Assembly: GCF_031085295.1 (NCBI RefSeq) | Contig: NZ_JAVFWO010000004.1 | Span: 496,001-560,000, forward strand | Direction: 5' to 3' | Source of the DNA: Microbacterium psychrotolerans | Lineage (GTDB): Bacteria; Actinomycetota; Actinomycetes; Actinomycetales; Microbacteriaceae | DNA length: 64,000 nucleotides | Part shown: in pieces, positions 1-8,416 of the stretch | Position numbering within the stretch: position 1 is the first letter of the stretch | Layout: the number at the start of each line of letters is the position of its first letter | Notes under the pieces: model-generated | Databases searched by the model: none | The model's input: only the letters and a program-made list of their open reading frames with translations | What the model was told of the DNA's origin: nothing | Position numbers and translations under genes: made by a program

Positions 1-2749
1 CCTCGTCGATCGCGCCCGGCACGCCGACGATCCGGCGGCCGCCGTCGCGGACGCACGTGCTGCGCTCGCGCTGTGGCGCGGGGAGCCCTGGACGCCGGGC
101 GAGGGCTTCGACTGGGTGGTTCGCGACCTGCTGGAGGATCGCGCCCACGCCGAAAGGATCGCCGGCGCCGGCGTCGGGATCAGCACCGGCGCCTCGGCCT
201 CGCCGGGGGCGGCCGCAGCGACGGCGAGCATCGCGCCCGCGCCCGAACCGCCCGCAGGCGTATCGCCCGCGGCCGCCGTCGCGACGAGCGTTCCGGCGAG
301 CCTCACGCCGCTCATCGGGCGCACCCGTGAGCTGGAGCTGATCGAGTCCCAGCTGCGCTCGGAGCGCCTCGTGACCCTCATCGGACCCGGCGGCGCCGGC
401 AAGACCACGCTCGCGTTCGAGACCGCGCGCCGCACGCCGGGCTCGATCGTCGTCGAGCTCGCTCCTGCCGCCCCGGGCGAAGTGTGGGCTGCTGTCGCAG
501 GAGCGGTGGGTCGCAGCATCCGTGTCGGTGAGCTGGTGTCGACGAGCGCCCGCGACCGGGTCGTGGAGGCGCTGGCCGGACGATCGGTCCTGGTCGTGCT
601 CGACAACTGCGAGCACGTCTCGGCCGAGGCCGCGGGTGTCGCACTCGATCTGCTGGGGAGCGCGCCGGGATCCCGCATCCTGGCGACCAGCCGCGAGCCG
701 CTGGGACTGGCCGGCGAGGCCTTTGTCGATCTCGGCCCGCTCCCCGGCGACGATGCGCGCGAGCTCTTCACCCGCCGCGTCCGGGCGGCGCGAGGGACTC
801 CACCCGCAGGCGACGAAGCGGCGGCGGTCGAACGGATCGTCAGCCGGCTCGACGGCCTGCCGCTGGCGCTGGAGCTCGCCGCTGCGAAGTCCCGCACTCT
901 CACGATCGCCGAGATCGACAGCGGCCTCGACGACCGGTTCGCGCTCCTGGCCACGGGTCCGCGTGCCCTCGAAGCACGCCACCAGACCCTTCGAGCCCTC
1001 ATCGACTGGAGCTGGGAGACCTTGACGGATGCCGAGCGCACAGCCCTGCTCGCTGCTGCGGTGTTCCCCGACGGCATCGATGCTCGAGATGTGCCCGCCG
1101 TCGCCGCCGCTTTCGATGTCGACGGCGAATCGTTCGAGGGCCTCGTCGACAAGTCTCTGCTGCGACGGTCGGAGGGGCGCCTGCGCATGCTCGAGACCGT
1201 GCGCGAATACGGGGTGGACCGCCTTCGCACCGAAGGTCGTGAGGCGGCGTTCCGCGCACGGGAGGCGCGGGCGATGAGCGAGCTCGCGGCTCGGCAGGAC
1301 GCGCTGCTGCGCGGCCCGCGCGTGCGCGAGGGCCTCGCCTGGTTCGACGCCGACGAGGAGAACCTCACCGCCGCGCTGCGGACGTGTGCGGAGCAGCCGG
1401 GCCTCGAAGACATCGGCATCCGGCTCGTGCGCGCGTGCTTCTGGACCTGGATCATGCGCGAGCGCTTCACCGAGCTGCAGTCCGGCATCGGGCGGTTCGG
1501 CGAGGCTGCCGCGGCGCTCGACTCCGAGCCCGCCGTGGTGGTGCGGGCGATCGCCCTCCTCGGCCTCGCCTTCGCTCCCGAGGCCGGGAAGCCGGACCCC
1601 GCTGCGGTCCCGATGGCGGCGACGGACGACGGCGGCGCGAGGGATGCCGCCACCGGGGGCATACCTCCGGCCGAGGACTCCGCAGCCCGCCCGGGCGTGC
1701 CGACACCGAGCGGTCTCGCACGTCTCGAGCGGGAGGCTCCGGCCGTCGTCGCGGCCGCGGCCGTGCACCGCAGCGAGCTCTCGGCCGCCGTCCCTCCGCT
1801 CCTTCACGGCCTCCTCGAGGAGGCGCGGCAGCACGTGCCCGGCGCCCCGTGGACGCGGAGCTTCACGATCCGGGATGACGGTCTCGAGGACGCCCCCGCA
1901 TGGACGCACGCGTTCCTGAGCATGATGCGCTCGGCGCTCGCGCAGAACACCGGCGACACCCGGACTCTCGGTGCCGAGAGCGACCGGGCGCTGTCGATGT
2001 TCCTCGAGCTCGGCGATGTGTGGGGCACCGCGTTCGCGAGCCAGATGCGCTCCGAGTGGCTGCAGCTGGCAGGGCGGCTCGAGGAGGCGCTCGCCGTCGC
2101 CGACGCCTCGACCGAGGGGCTCGCCGGGCTCACCTCGACCACCGACCTCGTGCAGCAGCGCTCTCAGAGCATCGGACTGCTGCTGCGCCTCGGCCGCATC
2201 GACGAGGCGCGTGAGCGGCTCGCCGGCAGCCGGGAGCTCGCCCGGTCGTTCGAGTCGCCGCGTGCGCTCGCGCAGACCGACATGGATGCGGCGATGATCG
2301 AGATCGCCGTCGGGGACGGTGCCGAGGCGCTCCGCCACCTGGACGCGATCGACGCGCAGATGCTGCCGGCGTTCCCCGACCAGCTGACCGCCTGGTCCCA
2401 GTCCCGCCGTGCGCAGGCGCTGCTGCTCGAGGGGCGTGCCGACGAGGCGCTCGACGCCCTGCGACAGGCATACCCTTCGGCGGCGCACAGCGGCGACCAC
2501 CCGATCGTCTCGGACGTCGCCGTGTCGATCGCCGGCTGGCTCGCCTTGGCGGGACGGGATGCCGACGCGCGGCGCGCGCTCGTCGCAGCGGCGCGCCTGC
2601 GGGGCGGCGTCGACGCCACCGACCCGTTCCTCCGCGTCATGCGCGCCCGGTTCGAGACCGACGTCCTCGTGCCCGGTGCGACGGACGGAGCCGGACACGA
2701 CTCCGACAGCGCCGACGAGCTCGCCGTCCTGGCGGCGCTCCTGAGCTGA
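1..2749 (+). CDS. AfsR/SARP-like regulator (BTAD remnant, NB-ARC-type ATPase, helical repeats), 5' partial
   Basis: The frame is open from base 2, so the start and the N-terminal DNA-binding domain lie before the window; about 915 residues are visible. The first residues, with the LALWRGEP motif, look like the end of a bacterial transcriptional activator domain (BTAD). An Ala/Pro-rich linker follows, then a STAND/NB-ARC ATPase: Walker A GPGGAGKTT near bases 383-409, Walker B VLVVLDNCEH near 590-620, sensor motif ATSREPLGLAGE. The last 400 or so residues are helical and repeat-like (TPR type), the usual ligand- or partner-sensing part. Known family members are ATP-dependent regulators such as AfsR. 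The gene converges on the drrAB-type exporter, whose promoter region has SARP-style heptamer repeats, so it may control that exporter (inference). Confidence 0.85.
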   Translation, partial: LVDRARHADDPAAAVADARAALALWRGEPWTPGEGFDWVVRDLLEDRAHAERIAGAGVGISTGASASPGAAAATASIAPAPEPPAGVSPAAAVATSVPASLTPLIGRTRELELIESQLRSERLVTLIGPGGAGKTTLAFETARRTPGSIVVELAPAAPGEVWAAVAGAVGRSIRVGELVSTSARDRVVEALAGRSVLVVLDNCEHVSAEAAGVALDLLGSAPGSRILATSREPLGLAGEAFVDLGPLPGDDARELFTRRVRAARGTPPAGDEAAAVERIVSRLDGLPLALELAAAKSRTLTIAEIDSGLDDRFALLATGPRALEARHQTLRALIDWSWETLTDAERTALLAAAVFPDGIDARDVPAVAAAFDVDGESFEGLVDKSLLRRSEGRLRMLETVREYGVDRLRTEGREAAFRAREARAMSELAARQDALLRGPRVREGLAWFDADEENLTAALRTCAEQPGLEDIGIRLVRACFWTWIMRERFTELQSGIGRFGEAAAALDSEPAVVVRAIALLGLAFAPEAGKPDPAAVPMAATDDGGARDAATGGIPPAEDSAARPGVPTPSGLARLEREAPAVVAAAAVHRSELSAAVPPLLHGLLEEARQHVPGAPWTRSFTIRDDGLEDAPAWTHAFLSMMRSALAQNTGDTRTLGAESDRALSMFLELGDVWGTAFASQMRSEWLQLAGRLEEALAVADASTEGLAGLTSTTDLVQQRSQSIGLLLRLGRIDEARERLAGSRELARSFESPRALAQTDMDAAMIEIAVGDGAEALRHLDAIDAQMLPAFPDQLTAWSQSRRAQALLLEGRADEALDALRQAYPSAAHSGDHPIVSDVAVSIAGWLALAGRDADARRALVAAARLRGGVDATDPFLRVMRARFETDVLVPGATDGAGHDSDSADELAVLAALLS

Positions 2750-2822
2750 CCGGTCGGCGGTCCCTGGCTGACCTGTCGGCAGCCCCGGTGAGCGGAGCGG
2801 CGGTCCCGCCGGCTGCCGACGC

Positions 2823-2864
2823 ACGAGGGAGCCGGGGCGGCTCATGCCATCCCGGCTCCCTCGT
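2823..2864. terminator. Bidirectional hairpin between convergent genes
   Basis: A perfect 14-bp stem (2823-2836 with 2851-2864) encloses a 14-nt loop. It lies 73 bp after the regulator stop and 70 bp after the drrB-like stop, so it can serve both strands. There is no clear T-run. Confidence 0.7.
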
Positions 2865-2934
2865 CACCGCTGCGAGCGGCGGCTGAGCCCACGCGTCCGG
2901 AGGCTCGGGCCGCCGCGCCGGCGGCGGCATCCGA

Positions 2935-3756
2935 TCATGCCTTGCGCATGTACGCGCGCACCGTGAGCGGTGCGAACACCGCCACGATCACGGCGGCGCC
3001 GAGCAGGGCGGTGAAGACGTCCGTGGTGACCGCGCCCTCGTTCACCAGACCGCGCACCGCGGTGACCAGGTGCGAGACCGGGTTGATGTCGACGAACCAC
3101 TGCAGCCAGTCGGGCATCGTGTCGGCGGGCACGAAGGCGTTGGAGAGGAACGTGAGCGGGAACAGGATGAGCATCGAGATGCCCTGCACGCTCGACGCGG
3201 TGCGGGCGATGACACCGAAGAAGGCGAAGATCCAGCTCATCGCCCACGAGCAGGCGATCACGAGCAGACCGGCCGCGATGACTCCGCCGAGTCCGCCGCC
3301 GGGACGGAAGCCCATGATGTAGCCCATCGTGAAGGTGAGCGTCGTGGCGATCGTGTAGCGCAGCGTGTCGGCCAGCAGCGCTCCCGACAGCGGCGCGATG
3401 CGCGCGATCGGGAGCGAGCGGAACCGGTCGAACACGCCCTTATCCATGTCTTCGCGCAGTTGCACGCCAGTGACGACCGAGGTCGTGATCACGGTCTGCA
3501 CGAGGATGCCCGGGATGATGATGGGCAGGTAGCTCTGCACGTCGCCGGCGATCGCGCCGCCGAAGATGTACGTGAACATCAGCGTGAAGATGATCGGCTG
3601 CACCGTCACGTCGATGAGCTGCTCCGGCGTGCGGCGGATCTTGAGGATGCCGCGCCAGGCCATGGTGAGCGTGTTGCGCACCGTGAGCCCGAGGCCCGCG
3701 CGGTTGGAGAGGTGCCGGTCGGCGACCGGCACGATGGGGGTCGCGATGGCGGTCAT
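2935..3756 (-). CDS. ABC-2 type exporter permease (DrrB-like)
   Basis: 273 residues. Membrane permease of an ABC-2 exporter: about six hydrophobic segments (starting near residues 55, 90, 140, 160, 190 and 245) and the family sequence GVFDRFRSLPIARIAPLSGA between segments 2 and 3. It resembles daunorubicin-resistance-type DrrB proteins, which with their ATPase export lipophilic compounds. The ATG overlaps the stop of the upstream ATPase gene by 4 bp (ATGA), so the two are translationally coupled. The substrate cannot be read from sequence and no biosynthetic genes are adjacent. Confidence 0.9.
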   Translation of the reverse strand: MTAIATPIVPVADRHLSNRAGLGLTVRNTLTMAWRGILKIRRTPEQLIDVTVQPIIFTLMFTYIFGGAIAGDVQSYLPIIIPGILVQTVITTSVVTGVQLREDMDKGVFDRFRSLPIARIAPLSGALLADTLRYTIATTLTFTMGYIMGFRPGGGLGGVIAAGLLVIACSWAMSWIFAFFGVIARTASSVQGISMLILFPLTFLSNAFVPADTMPDWLQWFVDINPVSHLVTAVRGLVNEGAVTTDVFTALLGAAVIVAVFAPLTVRAYMRKA

Positions 3757-4769
3757 GCGTGCACTCCTTCGATCTCATCGGCCGTCGCGTGGGCGGCCTC
3801 GTCGTCATCCGGCACGCCCTTGCCGGTCAGGGTGAGGAAGACCTCGTCGAGCGTCGGCTGCTGGACACTCAGCTCTTCGAGATGCAGGCCGGCCTCGCGG
3901 AAGGCGACGAGGAGGTCGGCCACGCGGTCGGGGTCGCTCATCGGCACGGTGAGGCGGGCGGCCTCGGGCGAGACGATCGCGGGAACGCCGAGCACGCGCA
4001 CGATCTCGCGCTGGGCGTCGTCGATGTCGGAGCCGGGGCGCAGCCGCAGCAGCAGCGACGCCTGGCCGACCGACGACTTCAGTTCGAGAGCGGTGCCCTC
4101 GGCCACCACCGTGCCGCGGTCGATGACCGCGATGCGGTCGGCGAGCTGATCGGCTTCGTCGAGGTACTGCGTCGTCAGCAGCACCGTCGAGCCGGTCGCG
4201 ACCAGACGGCGGATGGTGTCCCACATCTGCCCTCGGGTGCGGGGGTCGAGGCCCGTGGTCGGCTCGTCGAGGAAGATGAGCGGAGGCTGGGCGATGAGGG
4301 ATGCCGCCAGGTCTAGGCGCCGGCGCATGCCGCCGGAGAACTTGGCCAGCGGGCGGGTGGCGGCTTCGGTGAGCGAGAACTCCTCGAGCAACTCGGTCGC
4401 CTTGCGCTTCGCGTCGACGCGCGAGAGCCCGAGGAGGCGGCCGAAGATGACGAGGTTCTCGGTGGCCGAGAGGGTCTCGTCGACGGACGCGAACTGGCCG
4501 GTGAGGCCGATGAGCTGGCGCACGATCTGCGGATCGCGCACGACGTCGTAGCCGAAGATCTCTGCCCGGCCGGCGTCGGGACGCAGCAGCGTCGCCAGCA
4601 TGCTGATGGTGGTGGTCTTGCCCGCGCCGTTGGGGCCGAGCACACCGTAGACGGTGCCGGCTTCGACGGTCAGGTCGACGCCGTCGACCGCACGGTTGCT
4701 GCCGAAGCTCTTCACGAGCCCTTCGGCGCGGACCGCGGGGGTGCGGGATGGGGAACTGGTGATGGTCAT
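3753..4769 (-). CDS. ABC exporter ATPase (DrrA-like)
   Basis: 338 residues, the usual DrrA length. Walker A GPNGAGKTT (near residue 46), ABC signature FSGGMRRRLDLA, Walker B LIFLDEPTTGLDPRTRGQ, H-loop region LLTTQYLDEADQLADRI. The C-terminal extension with QQPTLDEVFLTLTGKG is typical of DrrA-type exporter ATPases. First gene of a two-gene operon with the permease. The upstream 280 bp hold repeated TGACAGC heptamers on the coding strand that look like activator sites; a weak SD (AAAGG) precedes the ATG. Confidence 0.92.
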   Translation of the reverse strand: MTITSSPSRTPAVRAEGLVKSFGSNRAVDGVDLTVEAGTVYGVLGPNGAGKTTTISMLATLLRPDAGRAEIFGYDVVRDPQIVRQLIGLTGQFASVDETLSATENLVIFGRLLGLSRVDAKRKATELLEEFSLTEAATRPLAKFSGGMRRRLDLAASLIAQPPLIFLDEPTTGLDPRTRGQMWDTIRRLVATGSTVLLTTQYLDEADQLADRIAVIDRGTVVAEGTALELKSSVGQASLLLRLRPGSDIDDAQREIVRVLGVPAIVSPEAARLTVPMSDPDRVADLLVAFREAGLHLEELSVQQPTLDEVFLTLTGKGVPDDDEAAHATADEIEGVHA

Positions 4770-4809
4770 GGGATCCGCCTTTCGACGTCACCCAGAGTGC
4801 GCCGCGCCC

Positions 4810-4869
4810 ACTGTCACACCCCTGCCGTCCCCGCCCCCTCGCTGTCAGAACGCTGTCACGGCGCTGTCG
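4810..4869 (-). promoter_or_regulatory. Heptamer direct repeats upstream of drrAB-type operon (SARP-site-like)
   Basis: On the coding strand, CGACAGC (4863-4869), TGACAGC (4852-4858) and TGACAGC (4841-4847) are spaced exactly 11 bp apart; a fourth copy TGACAGT lies at 4810-4816, out of phase. SARP-family activators bind direct heptamers in 11-bp steps. The rest of the 281-bp space 4770-5050 shows no gene that I can support. Confidence 0.55.
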
Positions 4870-5050
4870 GGCGCTCTGCGGGCGATGGTCCCTCAACGTC
4901 CGCACGGCAGCCGGCTACGCCGATCACGTCGTGGGTGAGCGGCGAACAATCGGTCTTGGCCGAAGGGGTGCGCCGGGGGTAGTTGATGGCGTCGGTCTCC
5001 CCGCGGGCTGCGTTCCCGGCGGACAGGGAGAGGTATGCATGCGAGCAGCC

Positions 5051-5797
5051 TCAGGACCGGTGGTCGACGTACTCGGAGACGCCGTCGAGCAGCCGGGTGA
5101 GGCCGAAGTCGAAGTTGTTGAACGAGTCGTCAGTGAGCACGCCGCTCTCGAGAGTGGCGTGGAGATGGGGGAATCGCCCCTCGGTGACGAGCCTGCCGAG
5201 CAATCTCGCCTCGGCGAGGACGACACTGGAGACCTGGTCTCCGGTCGCGTCAGCACGGTCGGTGTAACCTCGCTCGACGAGTGCACGAAACCTGGCATGG
5301 CCGCTGACCTGCAGCACGACAGCGAGCCGCTCTTCGCGGGTGAGGGCTACGTCCGCGAGAGCTGCGAGCCCTGCTTCGATCCAGGCAAGATTGTTCGGGG
5401 TGCTCGCAATACCCGTGATAGTGATGTCCAGCATCCACGGGTGCCGTCGGTATACATCGCCGGATGCTGCGGCATAAGACTCAAGGCCTGCCCGCCAGTC
5501 TTTCGCCTTGGCGATCGACGCGGGCGGAGGGCCCATGCCCTGTTCCTGGAGAAGTAGCAGGAGGGTGTCCTTCGAGGCCACGTATCGGTACAGCGACATC
5601 GCGGTGAGGCCGAGGGCCTGAGCGAGCGCCGGCATCGTCACCGCATCGATGCCTCCGGTATCGGCGAGTTCAACGGCCGCGTCGAGCACCTGGTCGAGAC
5701 TGAACTCCCGCTTCGGTCCACGCTGCGGCGACGGCACTGCGCCCCACGCCAACGCGATGGCCCTGGGCAGTTCCGTACTCGCCGCCTCATCGATCAC
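5051..5797 (-). CDS. TetR/AcrR-family regulator (TetR_C_1-like)
   Basis: About 248 residues. The N-terminus has the actinobacterial AWGAVPSPQRGPKREFSLDQ leader and a helix-turn-helix (PALAQALGLTAMSLYRYVAS). The C-terminal ligand domain is of the tetracycline-repressor C type. I chose GTG 5797 because GGAAGGGG sits 6 nt upstream; an in-frame TTG at 5821 would add eight residues. It is 84 bp after the SDR gene stop, same strand, so probably co-transcribed with it and autoregulated through the palindrome at 6672-6705. The ligand is unknown. Confidence 0.85.
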   Translation of the reverse strand: MIDEAASTELPRAIALAWGAVPSPQRGPKREFSLDQVLDAAVELADTGGIDAVTMPALAQALGLTAMSLYRYVASKDTLLLLLQEQGMGPPPASIAKAKDWRAGLESYAAASGDVYRRHPWMLDITITGIASTPNNLAWIEAGLAALADVALTREERLAVVLQVSGHARFRALVERGYTDRADATGDQVSSVVLAEARLLGRLVTEGRFPHLHATLESGVLTDDSFNNFDFGLTRLLDGVSEYVDHRS

Positions 5798-5881
5798 TGC
5801 CGCCCCTTCCGCTCGATCCAAGTCAGCCTAGGCGCCCCGGTCGGTGTGCATCACGCGTCGGTCCGGGCACCACGCCGTTCT

Positions 5882-6640
5882 TCAGGCCGCGGACCAACCG
5901 CCGTCCGAAGGAAGGATGACGCCGTTGATGTTGGCCGCCTCGTCACTCGCGAGCCATGCCACCGTCGCCGCGATCTGCTCAGCAGAGGCGGGCGGTGTCA
6001 TTGTGGCCTGCAGCACGGGGCCTGTCCGCGCTGCACCGTAATCGGATCGCCACGAGACATCGAGCGCTGTGACGACCGCTCCCGGGGCAACGGCATTCGT
6101 GCGGATTCCGATTGGTCCATACATGAATGCGCTGCTCTTCGTCAGTCCAGCCACGGCGTGCTTGGACGCCGTGTACGCGGCGCCGCCCACCGACCCTCGA
6201 AAGGAAGCCTCGGAGGCGATATTGACGATCGCTCCGACTCCGCGCTCGCGCATGAGCGGGACGACTGCTCGCGTCGTACGGAGCGCGGCGGTCACATTGA
6301 CGTCGAAGACTCGCTGCCACGTCGCATCGTCAACCTCGTCGGCGGGGAGCACGCCGTCCATGATGCCCGCGATGTTGGCCAGGATGTCGACCCTGCCCGC
6401 CGCAGCGTCGATGAGGTCGCGAACGGTCTCCTCTCGAGTCACGTCTCCGACGACCGTACGCACATCGCAGCCGGTCAGGTCTCTCTTCAGTTCACTCAGT
6501 CGGTCGGCCGCAATGTCCGAGGCGATCACCGTGCCACCCTCGGTGGCGAAGATCAGGGCGGCGGCGCGGCCGATGCCTGAGCCGGCACCCGTGACTATGG
6601 CGGTCCGGCCGTGAAAGCGGCGTGTCGGGAACTCGGTCAT
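5882..6640 (-). CDS. Short-chain dehydrogenase/reductase (SDR)
   Basis: 252 residues, classical SDR length. Cofactor motif TGAGSGIG near residue 17, NIAG in place of the usual NNAG, catalytic Tyr/Lys in YTASKHA, and the C-terminal DGGWSAA typical of 3-ketoacyl-reductase-like SDRs. SD GAGGAG lies 6 nt before the ATG. It is the first gene of an SDR-TetR unit, and the AT-rich palindrome 30-65 bp upstream probably controls it. Substrate unknown. Confidence 0.88.
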   Translation of the reverse strand: MTEFPTRRFHGRTAIVTGAGSGIGRAAALIFATEGGTVIASDIAADRLSELKRDLTGCDVRTVVGDVTREETVRDLIDAAAGRVDILANIAGIMDGVLPADEVDDATWQRVFDVNVTAALRTTRAVVPLMRERGVGAIVNIASEASFRGSVGGAAYTASKHAVAGLTKSSAFMYGPIGIRTNAVAPGAVVTALDVSWRSDYGAARTGPVLQATMTPPASAEQIAATVAWLASDEAANINGVILPSDGGWSAA

Positions 6641-6671
6641 CTCATACTCCTCGCAGGTGCTAACTAGTAGA

Positions 6672-6705
6672 GAGATAAACAGTATATGAGCATACGGGTT
6701 ATCTC
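6672..6705. promoter_or_regulatory. Nested palindromic operator upstream of the SDR-TetR unit
   Basis: An AT-rich 34-bp element in GC-rich DNA. Outer arms GAGATAA (6672-6678) and TTATCTC (6699-6705) share a centre (6688.5) with inner arms GTAT (6682-6685) and ATAC (6692-6695). Twelve of 17 base pairs are symmetric. Probably the TetR operator. Confidence 0.6.
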
Positions 6706-6784
6706 AACCCGCAGCCGGGGCAACAGTTAGCAGCAGCGACCGCGCGGCTCGCGATTCCCCCGGCCTCCACATCGATCGGGCGGT

Positions 6785-7567
6785 TCAGCGCAGCACGCGC
6801 CCGCTGACCGCCAGCGTGAGCCCCCGCGGCATGAAGCCGGCGAGCTTGGCGCTCACCGCGTTCGCCCAGCCCGACACCACGCTCGCGCGCCGACCGCGAT
6901 CGAGCTCGCGCACCGCCAGGCCGACCACCTGCGCCGGCGTCTGGAAGCGCCCCACCGCGGCGTCCTCCGTGCCGACCACGTCGAAGAACTCGGTGCGCGT
7001 CGCGCCCGGGCTGAGTGCCAGCACGCGCAGCCCGCTGTCGCGGGTCTCGTACGCGAGCGCCTCGGTGAAGCTCAGGACGAAGGCCTTCGTGGCGCCGTAC
7101 ACCGCCATGTTCGGGCAGGGCTGGTAGGCGCCCGTGCTCGCGATGTTCACCAGCGCTCCCCGACCGTCGGCGACCAGGTCCGGCAAGAGCTCGCGCGTCA
7201 CCGCGACCAGGTTCGCGACGTTGACCTGCACCATCTCCGCGATGCGGCCGGGATCGGCGTCGGCGAACGCGCCCTTCATGCCGAAGCCGGCGTTGTTGAC
7301 GAGGGTCTGGACCCGGATGCCGCGCTCGTCGAGCGCCGCGCGGAGGGCGGCGGCGGCATCCGTCCGCGCGAGATCGAGCGGGATCACCGTCGCTGTGATG
7401 CCATGCGCCGCTTCGAGCCGCTCCGAGAGTTCGCGCAGGCGCTCCTCGCGCCGGGCGACGAGCACGAGATCGGCGCCGCGTGCGGCGAGCTGCTCGGCGA
7501 ACTCGGTGCCGAGCCCGGCGCTGGCTCCGGTGATGAGGGCGGTGGTGCCGCGATACGTGATGGTCAT
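6785..7567 (-). CDS. SDR-family NAD(P)-dependent oxidoreductase
   Basis: 260 residues. TGASAGLG cofactor motif near residue 12, NNAG motif (LVNNAGFGMKG), catalytic YGATKAF, Ser in NIASTGAYQP. The hydrophobic C-terminus (FMPRGLTLAVSGRVLR) fits the subgroup often annotated as fatty-acyl-related or DltE-like SDRs. Divergent from a TetR gene 62 bp away. The promoter is a good match (TTGACA, 17 bp, TACATT) ending 6 nt before the ATG, so the mRNA is probably leaderless. Confidence 0.88.
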   Translation of the reverse strand: MTITYRGTTALITGASAGLGTEFAEQLAARGADLVLVARREERLRELSERLEAAHGITATVIPLDLARTDAAAALRAALDERGIRVQTLVNNAGFGMKGAFADADPGRIAEMVQVNVANLVAVTRELLPDLVADGRGALVNIASTGAYQPCPNMAVYGATKAFVLSFTEALAYETRDSGLRVLALSPGATRTEFFDVVGTEDAAVGRFQTPAQVVGLAVRELDRGRRASVVSGWANAVSAKLAGFMPRGLTLAVSGRVLR

Positions 7568-7573
7568 GTCGCC

Positions 7574-7604
7574 AATGTAGACAGTGACAGCATTGTTGTC
7601 AATG
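7574..7604 (-). promoter_or_regulatory. Leaderless SDR promoter with overlapping TetR operator
   Basis: On the minus strand, -35 TTGACA (7602-7597), a 17-bp spacer and -10 TACATT (7579-7574), then 6 nt to the ATG. The dyad at 7582-7604 (TGACA 7585-7589 with TGTCA 7597-7601; 9 of 11 pairs) covers the -35 and spacer, a repressor position. A plus-strand -10 TAGGGT (7617-7622) serves the divergent tetR. Confidence 0.7.
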
Positions 7605-7629
7605 CCAACATCGCGCTAGGGTGGTGACC

Positions 7630-8229
7630 GTGACCGAGCGCTCGTACCACCACGGCAATCTGCGCGCGGCGTTGCTCGACCGCGCCTGGGAGGTCGTCGA
7701 CGCCGAGGGTGCCGACGCCCTGTCGCTGCGGCAGCTGGCCCGCGACCTCGACGTCAGCCACGGGGCCTCCGGCCGGCACTTCCGCGACAAGCAGGCCCTG
7801 CTCGACGCACTCGCCGTGCTGGGGTTCGAGCGCCTGAACGCGGCGCTGGCCGATGCGGTCGGCACCGCAGGGCCGTTCGCCGACCGCTTCCACGCCGCCG
7901 GCGACGCCTACGTGGGCTTCGCGGTGCGGCATCCGGCGATCCTCCGCACGATGTACTCGGCCAAGCACCACCCGGCGGCATCCGCCGAGCTCATCGAGGT
8001 CAGCCACGTCGCGATGCCCGCGCTGGTCGCCCTCTTCCGTGCCGCTCAGGACGCCGGGGAGCTGCCGCCCCGGCCGGCCGAGGAGGCCGCGCTCGTCGCG
8101 TTCGCAGCGGTGCACGGCGTCGCAACCCTCGCGACCGACGACCTCCTCGACGGCGTGCCGTGGGAAGACGCCACAGCCGCGACCATCGCCGCGGTGTGGC
8201 GCGGACTCGTCTCGCCGCCGGCGGGCTGA
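7630..8229 (+). CDS. TetR-family regulator
   Basis: 199 residues from GTG 7630; in-frame GTGs also occur at 7621 and 7624. I prefer 7630 because TAGGGT at 7617-7622 is a likely -10 seven nt upstream (leaderless), and it gives the common N-terminus TERSYHHGNLRAALL. HTH in LRQLARDLDVSHGASGRHFR; the C-terminus is TetR_C-like with the conserved HPAILRTMYS. It lies divergent to an SDR and probably represses it and itself through the dyad at 7582-7604. Confidence 0.87.
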   Translation: MTERSYHHGNLRAALLDRAWEVVDAEGADALSLRQLARDLDVSHGASGRHFRDKQALLDALAVLGFERLNAALADAVGTAGPFADRFHAAGDAYVGFAVRHPAILRTMYSAKHHPAASAELIEVSHVAMPALVALFRAAQDAGELPPRPAEEAALVAFAAVHGVATLATDDLLDGVPWEDATAATIAAVWRGLVSPPAG

Positions 8230-8270
8230 CGGCCCGCGCTCAGCCGACGACACCAGGTGAGCTGACGAGA

Positions 8271-8320
8271 ACAGGACGATCCGGGTGGCATCGGCCTACG
8301 CTCGCCGGATCACCTGTTTT
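8271..8320 (+). terminator. Intrinsic terminator of the tetR gene
   Basis: Arms ACAGG + GATCCGG (8271-8275, 8278-8284) pair with CCGGATC + CCTGT (8305-8311, 8313-8317) with one small bulge. A T-run (8317-8320) follows directly. Confidence 0.65.
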
Positions 8321-8366
8321 CGGCAGACCGCGCCAGCTCGGCGAACGCCCCGCTTTGAGACCGAAG

Positions 8367-8408
8367 ACGACGGATGCCGCGACCCGGCCAGGTCGCGGCA
8401 TCCGTCGT
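8367..8408. terminator. 18-bp hairpin downstream of glyS
   Basis: A perfect 18-bp stem (8367-8384 with 8391-8408) and a 6-nt loop (8385-8390), 8 bp after the glyS stop on the minus strand. No U-run. The stem contains the frequent GGATGCC word. Confidence 0.7.
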
Positions 8409-8416
8409 TCTGCGGG

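Noticed and set aside
2935..4769. Antibiotic biosynthesis cluster around drrAB
   Set aside because: No polyketide, peptide synthetase or tailoring genes nearby; only an exporter.
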